DNA of 64,000 bases from Pelolinea sp964383575 (GCA_964383575.1 CAYLHI010000005.1:27582-91581), one strand, 5' to 3'; counted from the stretch's first letter, positions 9,429 to 17,983 are shown. The notes: generated by a model from the letters alone, not told the origin. Translations and numbers: made by a program.

Positions 9429-10022
9429 TTATTCATCTGTATTTTTTGGTTCATCTTCATCTGTACCATCCTCTTCTTCGGTGTTGCTCTGATCGGTTTT
9501 TTCCCCCAGATAATCTTCAAAGATTGATAATCGATCTTCCCCAAGTGTTAATTTGTTGCTTTCTGGTTGTATTTCCTCTTCACCACCAATTAATTCATCT
9601 TCTTGCTTGACTTCTTCGGGAATGATTGATGCTTTGTCCATCACCTTTGATGCCACCATGATCGGAACGTGGGCACGGACAGCAATGGCGATAGCATCTG
9701 ATGGTCTTGAATCGATTTCTAATTCTTTGCCATTAACTTTAACGACTAATCCACCATAAAAAATATCGTCTTTTAAAGCTTTAATAACTACTCTTATCAA
9801 TTTTGCGTTTAAAGAAGTTATCGTGTTCTTCACTAAATCATGTGTTTGAGGACGGGAAACTTCAACTTCCTGCAGAGCGATCGTGATAGCTTCTGCTTCA
9901 TAAGGGCCAATCCATATAGGAAGAAAACGGTCAGCATCAACCTGCTTTAAAACCACGATTCGCTGCTGATTTGTTAAACTAACCCGCAGGCTGTCAATCT
10001 TCACTTCAATGAGTTTTGCCAT
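9429..10022 (-). CDS. bifunctional nuclease (BFN, DUF151) domain protein
   Basis: A 197-aa protein with the BFN/DUF151 domain in residues 1-135: VVLKQVDADRFLPIWIGPYE, then LIRVVIKALKDDIFYG and ELEIDSRPSDAIAIAVR, all family hallmarks. BFN proteins have been described as DNases/RNases, but the cellular role in bacteria is poorly defined. The last 60 residues are strongly acidic and probably disordered. The ATG at 10022 has a strong GGAGGA upstream. It is first in the replication operon with dnaB, so a DNA-metabolism role is plausible but inferred. Confidence 0.88.
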   Translation of the reverse strand: MAKLIEVKIDSLRVSLTNQQRIVVLKQVDADRFLPIWIGPYEAEAITIALQEVEVSRPQTHDLVKNTITSLNAKLIRVVIKALKDDIFYGGLVVKVNGKELEIDSRPSDAIAIAVRAHVPIMVASKVMDKASIIPEEVKQEDELIGGEEEIQPESNKLTLGEDRLSIFEDYLGEKTDQSNTEEEDGTDEDEPKNTDE

Positions 10023-10043
10023 CCATTCCTCCGCTGGAATATT

Positions 10044-10053
10044 ATTCTAACAT
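10044..10053 (-). promoter_or_regulatory. extended -10 promoter of the BFN-dnaB operon
   Basis: On the minus strand TGTTAGAAT (extended -10, TGn plus TAGAAT) lies about 21 bases before the start codon, with the GGAGGA ribosome site between. No good -35 hexamer is seen at 17 bases (the closest is TTAAGA at 18), as is common for extended -10 promoters. The same ten bases, ATGTTAGAAT, form the -10 region in front of nusA. Confidence 0.5.
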
Positions 10054-10229
10054 GCTGATATTTTTTATCTTAAATAAAGTGGTTTTTTAAGTTAAGGTAT
10101 AATATCTCATGTTTGATTTCTTTATTATTCATCTGGCGGGTAATACTGAACGTGGAAAAAATGTAAATAATAAAAGCAAGTTCTTTAATCTTATACCTTA
10201 TTTTCTTTGATATATAAAGCAGTCATCTA

Positions 10230-10922
10230 ATGAAGCATTTGATTCTACTCATTGAAGGAAAACGTGTTGACCGCCCATCCTATATGGCTGGTCTCAATAA
10301 GAAGGGCTTTATTGTGGAGTCTGTCTTAAACGGAGCGGCAGCCATTAAGAAATTAAATGAACTGAAACCCAATGCTGTTATTATTGATGCGGCGTCTATG
10401 CGTACAACCGGAACACGTATCTGCATATCGCTACGCAAAGTGCTCAGTAAGACCCCGATTATATTAATTTTAGCTGCTGATGCAAAGAAAGTGAAAGATG
10501 TATGTGCGGATGAAGTGTTGTATCTCCCCTTCACTTTGCAGAAGCTATTAAATCGCCTGCGCCCATATATGGGAATCAACAAGAATAAGAAATTGGTTTG
10601 CGGCCCGATCAAACTTGATCTAAAAGACCGCTGGGTGATCTGTGGAAATAAAAAAACCCGGCTCACCCCCCGATTATTTATGCTGATGGAATCTTTAATG
10701 AAAAAACCTGGCGAGATATTGATGCGGGAAGATCTATTTCGAACATTGTGGGAAACGGATTATCTGGGAGATACACGCTCATTGGACGTGCATATCAGTT
10801 GGTTGCGAAAAGCGGTTGAGGAGGATCCCCGCCATCCTGAATTCATTAAGACAGAACGAGGCATCGGTTATCGGCTCGAAGTAGAAAAGCCGCATCGCCC
10901 GAAGAAAAAACTCGATAAATAA
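10230..10922 (+). CDS. orphan OmpR/PhoB-type response regulator with degenerate receiver
   Basis: A 230-aa transcription regulator. Residues 1-115 follow the receiver fold, but the N-terminal acidic pair is replaced (LLIEGKR instead of a DD motif) and the conserved lysine position reads LPF instead of KPF. Only the central Asp (VIIDAAS, about residue 54) remains. Residues 125-220 are a winged-helix domain with RSLDVHISWLRKAVE and FIKTERGIGYRLE, the standard PhoB-family recognition-helix and hairpin signatures. No histidine kinase is adjacent. The protein probably binds DNA without classical phosphorylation control. Its target is unknown; the converging decarboxylase operon is not obviously linked. 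Confidence 0.85.
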   Translation: MKHLILLIEGKRVDRPSYMAGLNKKGFIVESVLNGAAAIKKLNELKPNAVIIDAASMRTTGTRICISLRKVLSKTPIILILAADAKKVKDVCADEVLYLPFTLQKLLNRLRPYMGINKNKKLVCGPIKLDLKDRWVICGNKKTRLTPRLFMLMESLMKKPGEILMREDLFRTLWETDYLGDTRSLDVHISWLRKAVEEDPRHPEFIKTERGIGYRLEVEKPHRPKKKLDK

Positions 10923-10954
10923 AAAAATTTCCAGAGATCATTTCACCCCAAAAG

Positions 10955-10977
10955 AAAAATAGTATCTATTTTTTTTA
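10955..10977. terminator. bidirectional intrinsic terminator
   Basis: AAAAATAG / CTATTTTT forms an 8-bp perfect stem with a TAT loop and a run of T after it on plus and T before it on minus. It lies between two convergent genes (response regulator and decarboxylase beta subunit) and could serve both. The stem is AT-rich, hence modest strength. Confidence 0.5.
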
Positions 10978-10978
10978 A

Positions 10979-12106
10979 TTACATAAAATTAAGTACCAGG
11001 GAAAGTAATAAACCACCGGCAATCACGCTTCCTAGCTGTCCCGCAGTGTTTGATCCCATCGCATGCATGAGAATGAAATTCTCAAAATCCTCATCCTGCG
11101 CCATTTTTGCAGATAGACGTCCTGCCATAGGGAACGCGCTGATTCCACACGCACCTATGAGGGGATTGATCTTTCCGCCGGTGATGAATGCCATCAGCTT
11201 TCCAAATAATAATCCAGCAACGGTGTCCAGGACGAAAGCCAAGAGCCCTAATCCGAGAATTAGCAGCGTATCAACCTGAAGAAAGCTCTCCGCAGTCATC
11301 GTAGCGCCTATAGTGAGGCCCAGGAAAAGAGTTGCAATGTTTATAATCTCATTTTGGGCAGATTTGTTCAACCGTTCAACAACTTCGGACTCCTTGAGTA
11401 GATTTCCAAGCATTAATGCTGCAATAAGTGGGGCTGCATCGGGTGCAAGAATACTAATACTGATAGTTACCAGGATTGGAAAAATAATTAGTGCTTTTTT
11501 ACTGACAGCACGAGGAGCGTAGTCCATTCTGATCAAGCGCTCTTTTTTGGTTGTTAGAATCTTCATGACCGGCGGCTGGATGATAGGAATCAGGCTCATA
11601 TAGGAATATGCTGCTACTGCGATTGGAGCAAGTATATTAGGCGCTAATTTTCTGGCAACAAAGATGGCTGTTGGCCCATCAATGGCACCAATCACACCAA
11701 TAGAAGCCGCTTCGTTAAGGGGAAATCCCAATGCTGTTGCTATCAGTAATGTGCCATAAATACCAAATTGCCCGGCAGCTCCCAATAGAGCCAGGTAGGG
11801 TTGGGATAATAATGGGCTGAAATCGATCATACCTCCTACACCAATAAAGATTAATAGTGGAAATAGGTCTGATTCGATACCTGCCCTGTATAGAACAGAA
11901 AGGAAACCCTCACCAGTAGGAGTAGCAGCCATGCCTAAATTTGCCAGGACACAACCAAATCCGATGGGCAGAAGAAGAACCGGTTCATATTTTTTTACAA
12001 TCGCCAAGAAAATTAAAACCAACCCGGTTGAGATCATAACCAGATCACCCCAATTGAGAGCTAAGAAATTGCCGGAAAATAATGATTGGGCTAACGTGAA
12101 ATCCAT
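10979..12106 (-). CDS. mmdB: sodium-translocating decarboxylase beta subunit
   Basis: The 375-aa integral membrane subunit (about nine or more hydrophobic segments) that couples decarboxylation of carboxybiotin to Na+ export. The region GFPLNEAASIGVIGAIDGPT near residue 135 carries the Asp that is essential in OadB, and SLIPIIQPPVMK near 175 and the NPLIGACGISAFPMAGR helix near 315 are family-specific. It closes the four-gene operon, two bases after the biotin carrier. OadB, GcdB and MmdB are nearly indistinguishable; the methylmalonyl-CoA assignment depends on the alpha subunit. Confidence 0.9.
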   Translation of the reverse strand: MDFTLAQSLFSGNFLALNWGDLVMISTGLVLIFLAIVKKYEPVLLLPIGFGCVLANLGMAATPTGEGFLSVLYRAGIESDLFPLLIFIGVGGMIDFSPLLSQPYLALLGAAGQFGIYGTLLIATALGFPLNEAASIGVIGAIDGPTAIFVARKLAPNILAPIAVAAYSYMSLIPIIQPPVMKILTTKKERLIRMDYAPRAVSKKALIIFPILVTISISILAPDAAPLIAALMLGNLLKESEVVERLNKSAQNEIINIATLFLGLTIGATMTAESFLQVDTLLILGLGLLAFVLDTVAGLLFGKLMAFITGGKINPLIGACGISAFPMAGRLSAKMAQDEDFENFILMHAMGSNTAGQLGSVIAGGLLLSLVLNFM

Positions 12107-12108
12107 GA

Positions 12109-12558
12109 TTAGTCTGCCTGTGATTCAAATTTCATGAGGACCTGACTTTGACGCACATGATCTCCAATTGAGATAAAAATTTTCTCAATCGAACCGTCTC
12201 TATTCGCTCTAATTGAATTTTTCATCTTCATTGCTTCGAGAACGCACAGCTCTTGGCCGTAGTTTACTGAATCCCCAACATTGGCTGATATTTCAACAAT
12301 AACACCCGGGATCGGTGCAATCAACGTATTGGTTTTTGCAGAAGGTTTAATGGGGGATCCGTTTGATTCAACCGGCAGCACAGGATGAGTGATCTGGGGT
12401 GCTGATGAAACAGTTAAGATTGTATCTGATGGGGCCAATGTTTCTTCTGGCCATACTTCAAATATTTCTCCGTCCACTTCTGCCTGAATTGGCCGTGCTT
12501 GAATATCACCTATTTTGACTTCGAAAATTTTATCTTGGATTTTCACGTGAATTTTCAT
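12109..12558 (-). CDS. mmdC: biotin carboxyl carrier subunit of the decarboxylase
   Basis: A 149-aa biotinyl protein. The C-terminal half (about 75-145) is a biotinyl/lipoyl domain with the biotin-lysine motif LEAMKMKNSI, and the preceding PIPGVIVEISANVGDSV is the usual first half of the hammerhead. The N-terminal 70 residues have an OadA-linker-like strand pattern. A GTG at 12567 is possible, but the ATG at 12558 has AGGTG six bases upstream and forms an ATGA overlap with the gamma/delta gene, so I use it. It shuttles CO2 between the carboxyltransferase and the membrane pump. Confidence 0.9.
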   Translation of the reverse strand: MKIHVKIQDKIFEVKIGDIQARPIQAEVDGEIFEVWPEETLAPSDTILTVSSAPQITHPVLPVESNGSPIKPSAKTNTLIAPIPGVIVEISANVGDSVNYGQELCVLEAMKMKNSIRANRDGSIEKIFISIGDHVRQSQVLMKFESQAD

Positions 12559-12905
12559 TTGCTGCACCTGTTTCTGAATGTAGATTCAACCCTGTTATTA
12601 AGCTGCTGATTTCTATGAGCAATTTGCCAGGAACTCATTCCCTGGTTGCTTTTAAGACGAGACGATAAGAAAGAAGTATTGAGTAAGGCAATCGAAACCG
12701 CAACAGATGCAGCAGCAGCTTTTTGTTTATAAAGAAGATCATTCTCTTTCTCAATGTTGCTGGTATCACCATAGTCATCTTCTATATTTCTCTTTTTCTT
12801 TTTCCTTGTAACGCGGACAAGCAAATCCATCAAGAGCCATAAAACAGCCAAACTTAAGAAAACCAAACTGGAGCCGATCAATGAGATCCATAAAACATCA
12901 ATCAT
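12555..12905 (-). CDS. OadG-type small membrane subunit of the decarboxylase
   Basis: A 116-aa protein with one N-terminal transmembrane helix (residues 5-28), a lysine-rich stop-transfer and charged linker, then a C-terminal segment with W-x4-R near the end (MSSWQIAHRNQQLNNRVE). This is the OadG/MmdD layout. OadG-like subunits tether the carboxyltransferase to the membrane pump. It sits 12 bases after mmdA and overlaps the biotin carrier gene by four bases. Primary sequence in this family is poorly conserved, so context is part of the call. Confidence 0.75.
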   Translation of the reverse strand: MIDVLWISLIGSSLVFLSLAVLWLLMDLLVRVTRKKKKRNIEDDYGDTSNIEKENDLLYKQKAAAASVAVSIALLNTSFLSSRLKSNQGMSSWQIAHRNQQLNNRVESTFRNRCSK

Positions 12906-12917
12906 ATTATGCCTTCC

Positions 12918-14468
12918 TTAAACAGGAGAATTTCCATGTTTACGGGCTGGATTTTGGACATGTTTCTCTTTTATTACTGAAAGAGCGCTAATGATCTTCA
13001 CACGGGTTTCAGACGGAAGAATTACTTCGTCAATAATCCCTGCTTTAGCTGCAGTGTATGGAGTGAGGTAATTCTCTTTGTATTCGTCAACCAACCGTTC
13101 GCGTTCAGCTTTTGGATCCTCCGCATTATTGATCTCTTTTCGATATAAGATATTCACAGCGCCTTCCGCGCCCATTACTGCAATTTCCGCGGTGGGCCAG
13201 GCATAATTAATATCTGTGCCAAGATATTTGCTGCTCATCACAATGTACGCGCCTCCAAATGCTCGGCGGGTTATGATGCTTACTTTGGGTACACTGGCTT
13301 CTGAATACGCATAAAGGATTTTTGCTCCATGGCGAATGATCCCTTTGTGCTCCTGGTTTACACCTGGCAAGAACCCGGGGGAATCAACAAACGTCACCAG
13401 AGGAATATTGAAGGTATCGCAAAAACGTACAAATCGCGTGATCTTATCTGAGGCGTCAATATCAATTACACCCGCAAGCGCGCTTGGTTCCTGAGCAACA
13501 ATCCCGACAGGGCAGCCATTAAATCGTGCAAAGCCCGCTATAGAATTTATAGCAAAAGTTGGTTGTATCTCAAAAAAAGAATTTTGGTCAACCACTCTTC
13601 GGATCACTTCATGCATATTGTAGGGTTTTTTCACATCTTTAGGAATGATCGTATTTAATTCCTTATCAATACGAAAAGGATCGTCTGATGGGGCGATACA
13701 TGGTGGGTTTTCTACGTTATTTGAAGGAAGATACCCTAACAGTGTGCGGCAGAGGGATAAAGACTCTAGTTCAGTTTTAGCGGATAGTGAAGCTACACCG
13801 CTTATGCTCATATGTACCTGTGCACCTCCAAGACTTTCAAAATCAATTTCTTCCCCCGTGATTTCTTTGATCACATTAGGACCTGTGATGAACATGTATG
13901 ATTGCTTTTCAACCATGACTATAAAATCTGTCAATGCGGGAGAGTAAGCGGCACCACCTGCACAGGGACCTAAGATTAAGCTGATCTGAGGTACAACACC
14001 TGAATAAAGAGAATTACGGCGAAATATCTCCGCATATCCCTTGAGACTATGTACGCCTTCCTGGATTCGTGCGCCTCCGGAGTCGATCAGACCGATGATC
14101 GGTGCTCCATTCTGTGCGGCGAGGTCCATTACCCGGCATATCTTATGGCTCTGCATTTCTCCAAGCGATCCCCCCATAACAGTAAAATCCTGCGCGTATA
14201 CAAATACAGTTCTGCCGTTGATCTGTCCATATCCTGTGATCACACCATTGACAACCGAAGTGGAATCATCCACCTCAGATGAATTAGAGTTTTGCGCAAC
14301 AAATGGCTCCAATTCATGAAAACTGGCGGGATCAAGTAATTCAGCCAACCTCTCTCGAGCAGTCAATTTTCCTTTTTCGTGCTGCTTTGCTATACGTTTT
14401 TCCCCGCCGCCTAATTTTGATTTTTTTCTAAGTTCAATTAATTTTTCGTTCGTATCTTGGTTTGCCAT
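12918..14468 (-). CDS. mmdA: methylmalonyl-CoA decarboxylase alpha subunit (carboxyltransferase)
   Basis: The 516-aa acyl-CoA carboxyltransferase that moves CO2 from the acyl-CoA to biotin. It has the two crotonase-like halves of the family: KLTARERLAELLDPASFHEL near residue 35, IIGLIDSGGARIQEGVHSL near 120, LGPCAGGAAYSPALTDF near 165, and later FVDSPGFLPGVNQEHKGIIR near 375 and RRAFGGAYIVMSSKYL near 415. In aerobes the same family is propionyl-CoA carboxylase beta. Here the membrane subunits downstream show that it belongs to a Na+-pumping decarboxylase. AGGA lies seven bases before ATG. Glutaconyl-CoA is an alternative substrate. Confidence 0.9.
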   Translation of the reverse strand: MANQDTNEKLIELRKKSKLGGGEKRIAKQHEKGKLTARERLAELLDPASFHELEPFVAQNSNSSEVDDSTSVVNGVITGYGQINGRTVFVYAQDFTVMGGSLGEMQSHKICRVMDLAAQNGAPIIGLIDSGGARIQEGVHSLKGYAEIFRRNSLYSGVVPQISLILGPCAGGAAYSPALTDFIVMVEKQSYMFITGPNVIKEITGEEIDFESLGGAQVHMSISGVASLSAKTELESLSLCRTLLGYLPSNNVENPPCIAPSDDPFRIDKELNTIIPKDVKKPYNMHEVIRRVVDQNSFFEIQPTFAINSIAGFARFNGCPVGIVAQEPSALAGVIDIDASDKITRFVRFCDTFNIPLVTFVDSPGFLPGVNQEHKGIIRHGAKILYAYSEASVPKVSIITRRAFGGAYIVMSSKYLGTDINYAWPTAEIAVMGAEGAVNILYRKEINNAEDPKAERERLVDEYKENYLTPYTAAKAGIIDEVILPSETRVKIISALSVIKEKHVQNPARKHGNSPV

Positions 14469-14635
14469 GTTTTTTCCTGAAGAAGTTTTGCTTTATTTTA
14501 ATCGAGAATATGTATAAATTAATATTTTATGGAAAAAAACCATAACTTTTTTGTGTATAAGTGATAAAAATCATTCTAAAAGTGTCTATACTTTGAAGGA
14601 GATCCTATGAAAAGTTATTCTGCTTATTTGTTAGA

Positions 14636-15544
14636 TTAGTTTGATAGGAAAATCATCAATAATAATGCGGAGAAGGAGATGGGCAGGATCAATGCTGATG
14701 CGAAGATAATATAAGCAGCATTCCTGAACCCCTTTTTTCTGAAGAGAAATGAACCAAAGCCAAAATCAACAAAAAAAATAAAGAGTGATAAAAGGGGAAG
14801 CAGAATCAACCTTTCAGAAGAAGACTCTTCCCGATTAATCCCGATAGCTTCTAATCCCAGTGGGACGGTGGCACGGGTTGGGATAAAGAAACTGGTTGCG
14901 ATCAGGAGTAAAAGAGAAAAGAAGGCACTCGATAGAAGAAATGCCCTTGCCGCTTTATCGCTCATGAGGGAACCTATAATGAACTGTAATTGAGAAGATT
15001 GTTTTTCGATCGGAGTGATTGATCCCATCTCAGCGCTGCGGTAAAAATCATTTTCAAAGGCATTAATATTATGTGGAGAAATAGCAAATACCCGATCCTT
15101 TGTAGCAATCAGGACAATTTGGTTGAAATCTGATGCGATGTATTCAATTATGCCGAGATCTCTGTGCTTGCGAGTTCCCAATACGGCTCCCGGAAGGATG
15201 ATTCGCGGTAAAGGTAATTTTATTGCTAGATCATTTGGCAGACGCATCCATTCTATTTCTGTTATAGGAATGTCCTCTGTGCGCAGTCCCCACTGAATGC
15301 TTACACCGTCGCGAGATAGTGTATATTTTGCACGCAGAAGGGAAATCAGGCGATATAGGAAAAAAGGGAAAGGTAAAAAGACAAGTATGCTGGCGATTAA
15401 ATAAAGGATAAACTCCCCTTGTATTTTTGTTATTAAAGCCAGCCACAGTAAGTATCCGCTTGCTGCTAAGAGAATTAGAAGAATGCATAGATGGATGATT
15501 GCTCCTAGTTTGATAGAAGGGCGATGTTCTTTTTTTTTATCCAT
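14636..15544 (-). CDS. PH-domain-like membrane protein
   Basis: About 302 aa with paired hydrophobic segments at each end (roughly residues 15-40, 45-68, 205-228, 250-300) and a soluble middle of about 130 residues (YTLSRDGVSIQWGLRTEDIP, then IEWMRLPND and DRVFAISPHNINAFENDFYR) that resembles bacterial PH domains (bPH). Such proteins occur next to cell-envelope genes; no activity is known. The frame's TTG at 15547 is replaced here by the adjacent ATG. It starts 15 bases after the DegT gene and ends the operon. Confidence 0.6.
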   Translation of the reverse strand: MDKKKEHRPSIKLGAIIHLCILLILLAASGYLLWLALITKIQGEFILYLIASILVFLPFPFFLYRLISLLRAKYTLSRDGVSIQWGLRTEDIPITEIEWMRLPNDLAIKLPLPRIILPGAVLGTRKHRDLGIIEYIASDFNQIVLIATKDRVFAISPHNINAFENDFYRSAEMGSITPIEKQSSQLQFIIGSLMSDKAARAFLLSSAFFSLLLLIATSFFIPTRATVPLGLEAIGINREESSSERLILLPLLSLFIFFVDFGFGSFLFRKKGFRNAAYIIFASALILPISFSALLLMIFLSN

Positions 15545-15559
15545 CAATCCAACTCTTAT

Positions 15560-16750
15560 TCAATTTCTAAGGCATTTTGATAATTCTTTGCATACGAGAT
15601 CCACCTGGCTTTCGGCCATCTTTCCGGAAAATGGTAAAGCAAGGCTCCGTCTGCCCAGGTCTTCGGTTACAGGATAATCTCCAGGCAGATAGCCAAATTG
15701 ATTGACCATGTAAGGCTGCAAATGGATTGGCAGGAAGTATGGACGGACAGGAATACCTGCTATATCTAATTTTTCTGCGATTTTATCTCGATTAAATCTT
15801 TCGTCAAGTCGGATTACATAAACAAACCAGCTCATTTTTGTTGTATTTGAAGAGATGAAAGGTTTTTCCACACCATCTATTTCGTTTAATTTTACGTTGT
15901 ACCAATTCGCGACCTGTTGCCGTTTTTCCAGCAACAGGTTGATGCGATTCATCTGTGAAACGCCAAGAGCGGCACTTAGTTCATCCAGGCGATAGTTATA
16001 TCCTAAATAAGTATGCTGCAGCCAGGTATCCCCTGGTGCTCGGCCTTGATTCCGTAAAGCACGCATCATATCAGCGTAACCGTCATTATCCGTGATGATC
16101 ATTCCACCTTCACCTGTTGTGATCTGCTTGTTGGGATAGAATGCAAAAACACCAAAATCACCAAACCGCCCAGCTTTCTTGTGTTTAAACTCTGCGCCTA
16201 ATGCCTCACATGAATCTTCGATTAAAGCTAACCTGTAATGGTCAGCAGTTTCTTGGAGTGAGTCATAATCTGCTGGCTGCCCGAAGACATCAACAGACAA
16301 AATTGCTTTCAATGGACCAGCTTCTTTTTTATGTTTTCTCGGGAGCCATTTTTTCAATTTATTAGGGTCATTGGAAGCGATATCAGCAGCTGCCTGGTTG
16401 ACCTGAAGTGGATCAATATTGCCAGTCTTTGGGTCCACGTCAACAAAAATAGGTACAGCATGCTCGAATAAAATCACATTTGTAGAAGATACAAATGAGA
16501 AAGGTGCGGTGATGACTAAATCCCCTTCTGAAATACCGGCAGTTCGAACGCAGAGATGTAACCCGGTTGTTCCCGAATTTACACCAATGGCATGCACTGC
16601 CCCTGTATAGTCAATGAAGGATTGTTCAAAAGCCTGAATTCTTGGTCCGATACTCAAATAATTTGTCTGGAGTGTTTTTAAAACCGCCTGCTGGTCATCT
16701 TCACTAATATCCGGGCTGGACATTGGAACAAGATACTTTTTGACAGCCAT
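15560..16750 (-). CDS. DegT/DnrJ/EryC1 family sugar aminotransferase
   Basis: A 396-aa PLP enzyme that transaminates a nucleotide keto-sugar. The PLP lysine lies in FAFYPNKQITTGEGGMIITD near residue 208, and EDSCEALGAE near 180 holds the cofactor-binding Asp. NYRLDELSAALGVSQMNRI near 255 and the C-terminal RPYFLPIHLQPY are also diagnostic. Two genes upstream is a NeuD/PglD-like acyltransferase. In PglD/PglE-type pathways these two activities form N-acylated amino sugars such as bacillosamine, which is the inferred role here. Start chosen at the only nearby ATG. Confidence 0.9.
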   Translation of the reverse strand: MAVKKYLVPMSSPDISEDDQQAVLKTLQTNYLSIGPRIQAFEQSFIDYTGAVHAIGVNSGTTGLHLCVRTAGISEGDLVITAPFSFVSSTNVILFEHAVPIFVDVDPKTGNIDPLQVNQAAADIASNDPNKLKKWLPRKHKKEAGPLKAILSVDVFGQPADYDSLQETADHYRLALIEDSCEALGAEFKHKKAGRFGDFGVFAFYPNKQITTGEGGMIITDNDGYADMMRALRNQGRAPGDTWLQHTYLGYNYRLDELSAALGVSQMNRINLLLEKRQQVANWYNVKLNEIDGVEKPFISSNTTKMSWFVYVIRLDERFNRDKIAEKLDIAGIPVRPYFLPIHLQPYMVNQFGYLPGDYPVTEDLGRRSLALPFSGKMAESQVDLVCKELSKCLRN

Positions 16751-16812
16751 ATTTTTTCATGCCTTCCTGTCTAATTTATTCATCATTAACAATTACTGTG
16801 AAAAAGGTTCAC

Positions 16813-17259
16813 TTAGGAAGTGGGGAGTTCTGCGGAGATTTCTTCTGCTGATTCTGATACATCATGATCGGTTTGTTTTAATCCGAGATCGACTTTATCC
16901 TGCATGGTTATTTGACCACGAAGGAATCCCCCTTCTTCTGTTGAAAAAGCAGAAACTGTGACATTTCCCCATACGCGCCCAGTTTTCCTGATCTCTAATT
17001 TCTCGGCAGTGATACCCCCATTTACCCCCCCAGCAATGATGACGTTATTTGCACGAACATTTTCGCAGTTTACTTTCCCAGTCTCACCGACAACGACAAG
17101 ACCCTGAATAGCGATCTCGCCTTCAAATGTGCCTTCAATGCGCACCCCACCTTTTCCGGTGAGTTTGCCTTTCCAAATGATTCCAGACCCAAGCACAGAG
17201 GTTACCCGTTCAATACGTGCGGGCTGCTCTTGATTTGAAGTAGTATTTTTACGAAACAT
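16813..17259 (-). CDS. bactofilin family polymer-forming protein
   Basis: A 148-aa protein with a central right-handed beta-helix (residues 22-125) built of repeating turns such as WKGKLTGKGGVRIEGTFEGE and ANNVIIAGGVNGGITAEKLE, flanked by short unstructured ends. This is the bactofilin (DUF583) signature; bactofilins form filaments that organise wall enzymes or polar structures. It lies 9 bases after the acyltransferase and 62 bases before the aminotransferase, linking a cytoskeletal element to glycan synthesis. Confidence 0.9.
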   Translation of the reverse strand: MFRKNTTSNQEQPARIERVTSVLGSGIIWKGKLTGKGGVRIEGTFEGEIAIQGLVVVGETGKVNCENVRANNVIIAGGVNGGITAEKLEIRKTGRVWGNVTVSAFSTEEGGFLRGQITMQDKVDLGLKQTDHDVSESAEEISAELPTS

Positions 17260-17268
17260 GTTTATTTA

Positions 17269-17964
17269 TTAAGCGGTTTTGTTCTTATTAGGATCGTATT
17301 TTGGCCAGATCGATCCAGCGAAAACACGTGTTCCCGGTGGGACATCTTTTTTTACAGTTGAGCCATTCCCAATCAGGCATTCTTTCCCGACCCTGGCACC
17401 AATATTCACGGTTGCATTCATCCCTAATTGTGCAAAATCTTCAATGATAACATCACCGGCAATTTTTACTCCAGGAGATAGATTTGTGCATACGCCCAGT
17501 ACACAATTATGTGAAACGACGACACTGTTGTTAATCAGCGTACCCATACCGACGACTGCGTTTCCGCTTACATAGCTTTGAGCAAGTACAAGAACGCCTG
17601 ATTCTAATCGAGCGCTTGGGTCAATGTGGGCAGAGGGATGGACGATTGCCGGGCAAACGAAACCCTCATTTGCTAATTTTTGAAAAACATCCAACCGTAC
17701 TTTGTAATTTCCGATCCCTCCAACTGAATTAACAGCCAGGCGTATTCCATCTTCCACTAATTGAGGCAGCATATCAGCCCCTCCGATCACGGGGGTTCCG
17801 ATCACGTCAGTTCCCTTATTCATTTTATCGTCTATCACACCGATAATTTGATATGTGCCTAGAACTCGAACCGTTTCAATGATCATCTTACTTAAACCTC
17901 CGCCGCCATAGACAATCACTTTTGTTGGGTCGAAATCAAATTTAGGATATTTTGCATTTATCAT
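17269..17964 (-). CDS. NeuD/PglD-like sugar O- or N-acyltransferase
   Basis: A 231-aa protein with an N-terminal Rossmann-like lobe (KVIVYGGGGLSKMIIETV near residue 18; IIGVIDD near 45) and a C-terminal left-handed beta-helix of hexapeptide repeats (GNAVVGMGTLINNSVVVSHN, then VKIAGDVIIEDFAQLG). The His in VVSHNCVLG is the expected catalytic base. The family acetylates nucleotide amino sugars or sialic acid. ATG 17964 has AGGA nine bases upstream; the TTG at 18000 would overlap the preceding gene. The DegT aminotransferase two genes downstream supports a PglD-like role. Confidence 0.88.
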   Translation of the reverse strand: MINAKYPKFDFDPTKVIVYGGGGLSKMIIETVRVLGTYQIIGVIDDKMNKGTDVIGTPVIGGADMLPQLVEDGIRLAVNSVGGIGNYKVRLDVFQKLANEGFVCPAIVHPSAHIDPSARLESGVLVLAQSYVSGNAVVGMGTLINNSVVVSHNCVLGVCTNLSPGVKIAGDVIIEDFAQLGMNATVNIGARVGKECLIGNGSTVKKDVPPGTRVFAGSIWPKYDPNKNKTA

Positions 17965-17983
17965 GAGATTCGTCCTGAGATGA

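Noticed and set aside
14527..14545. TTATGG-A7-CCATAA palindrome upstream of mmdA
   Set aside because: Could be an operator, but it is a six-base stem in very AT-rich DNA with no second copy seen; not enough support.
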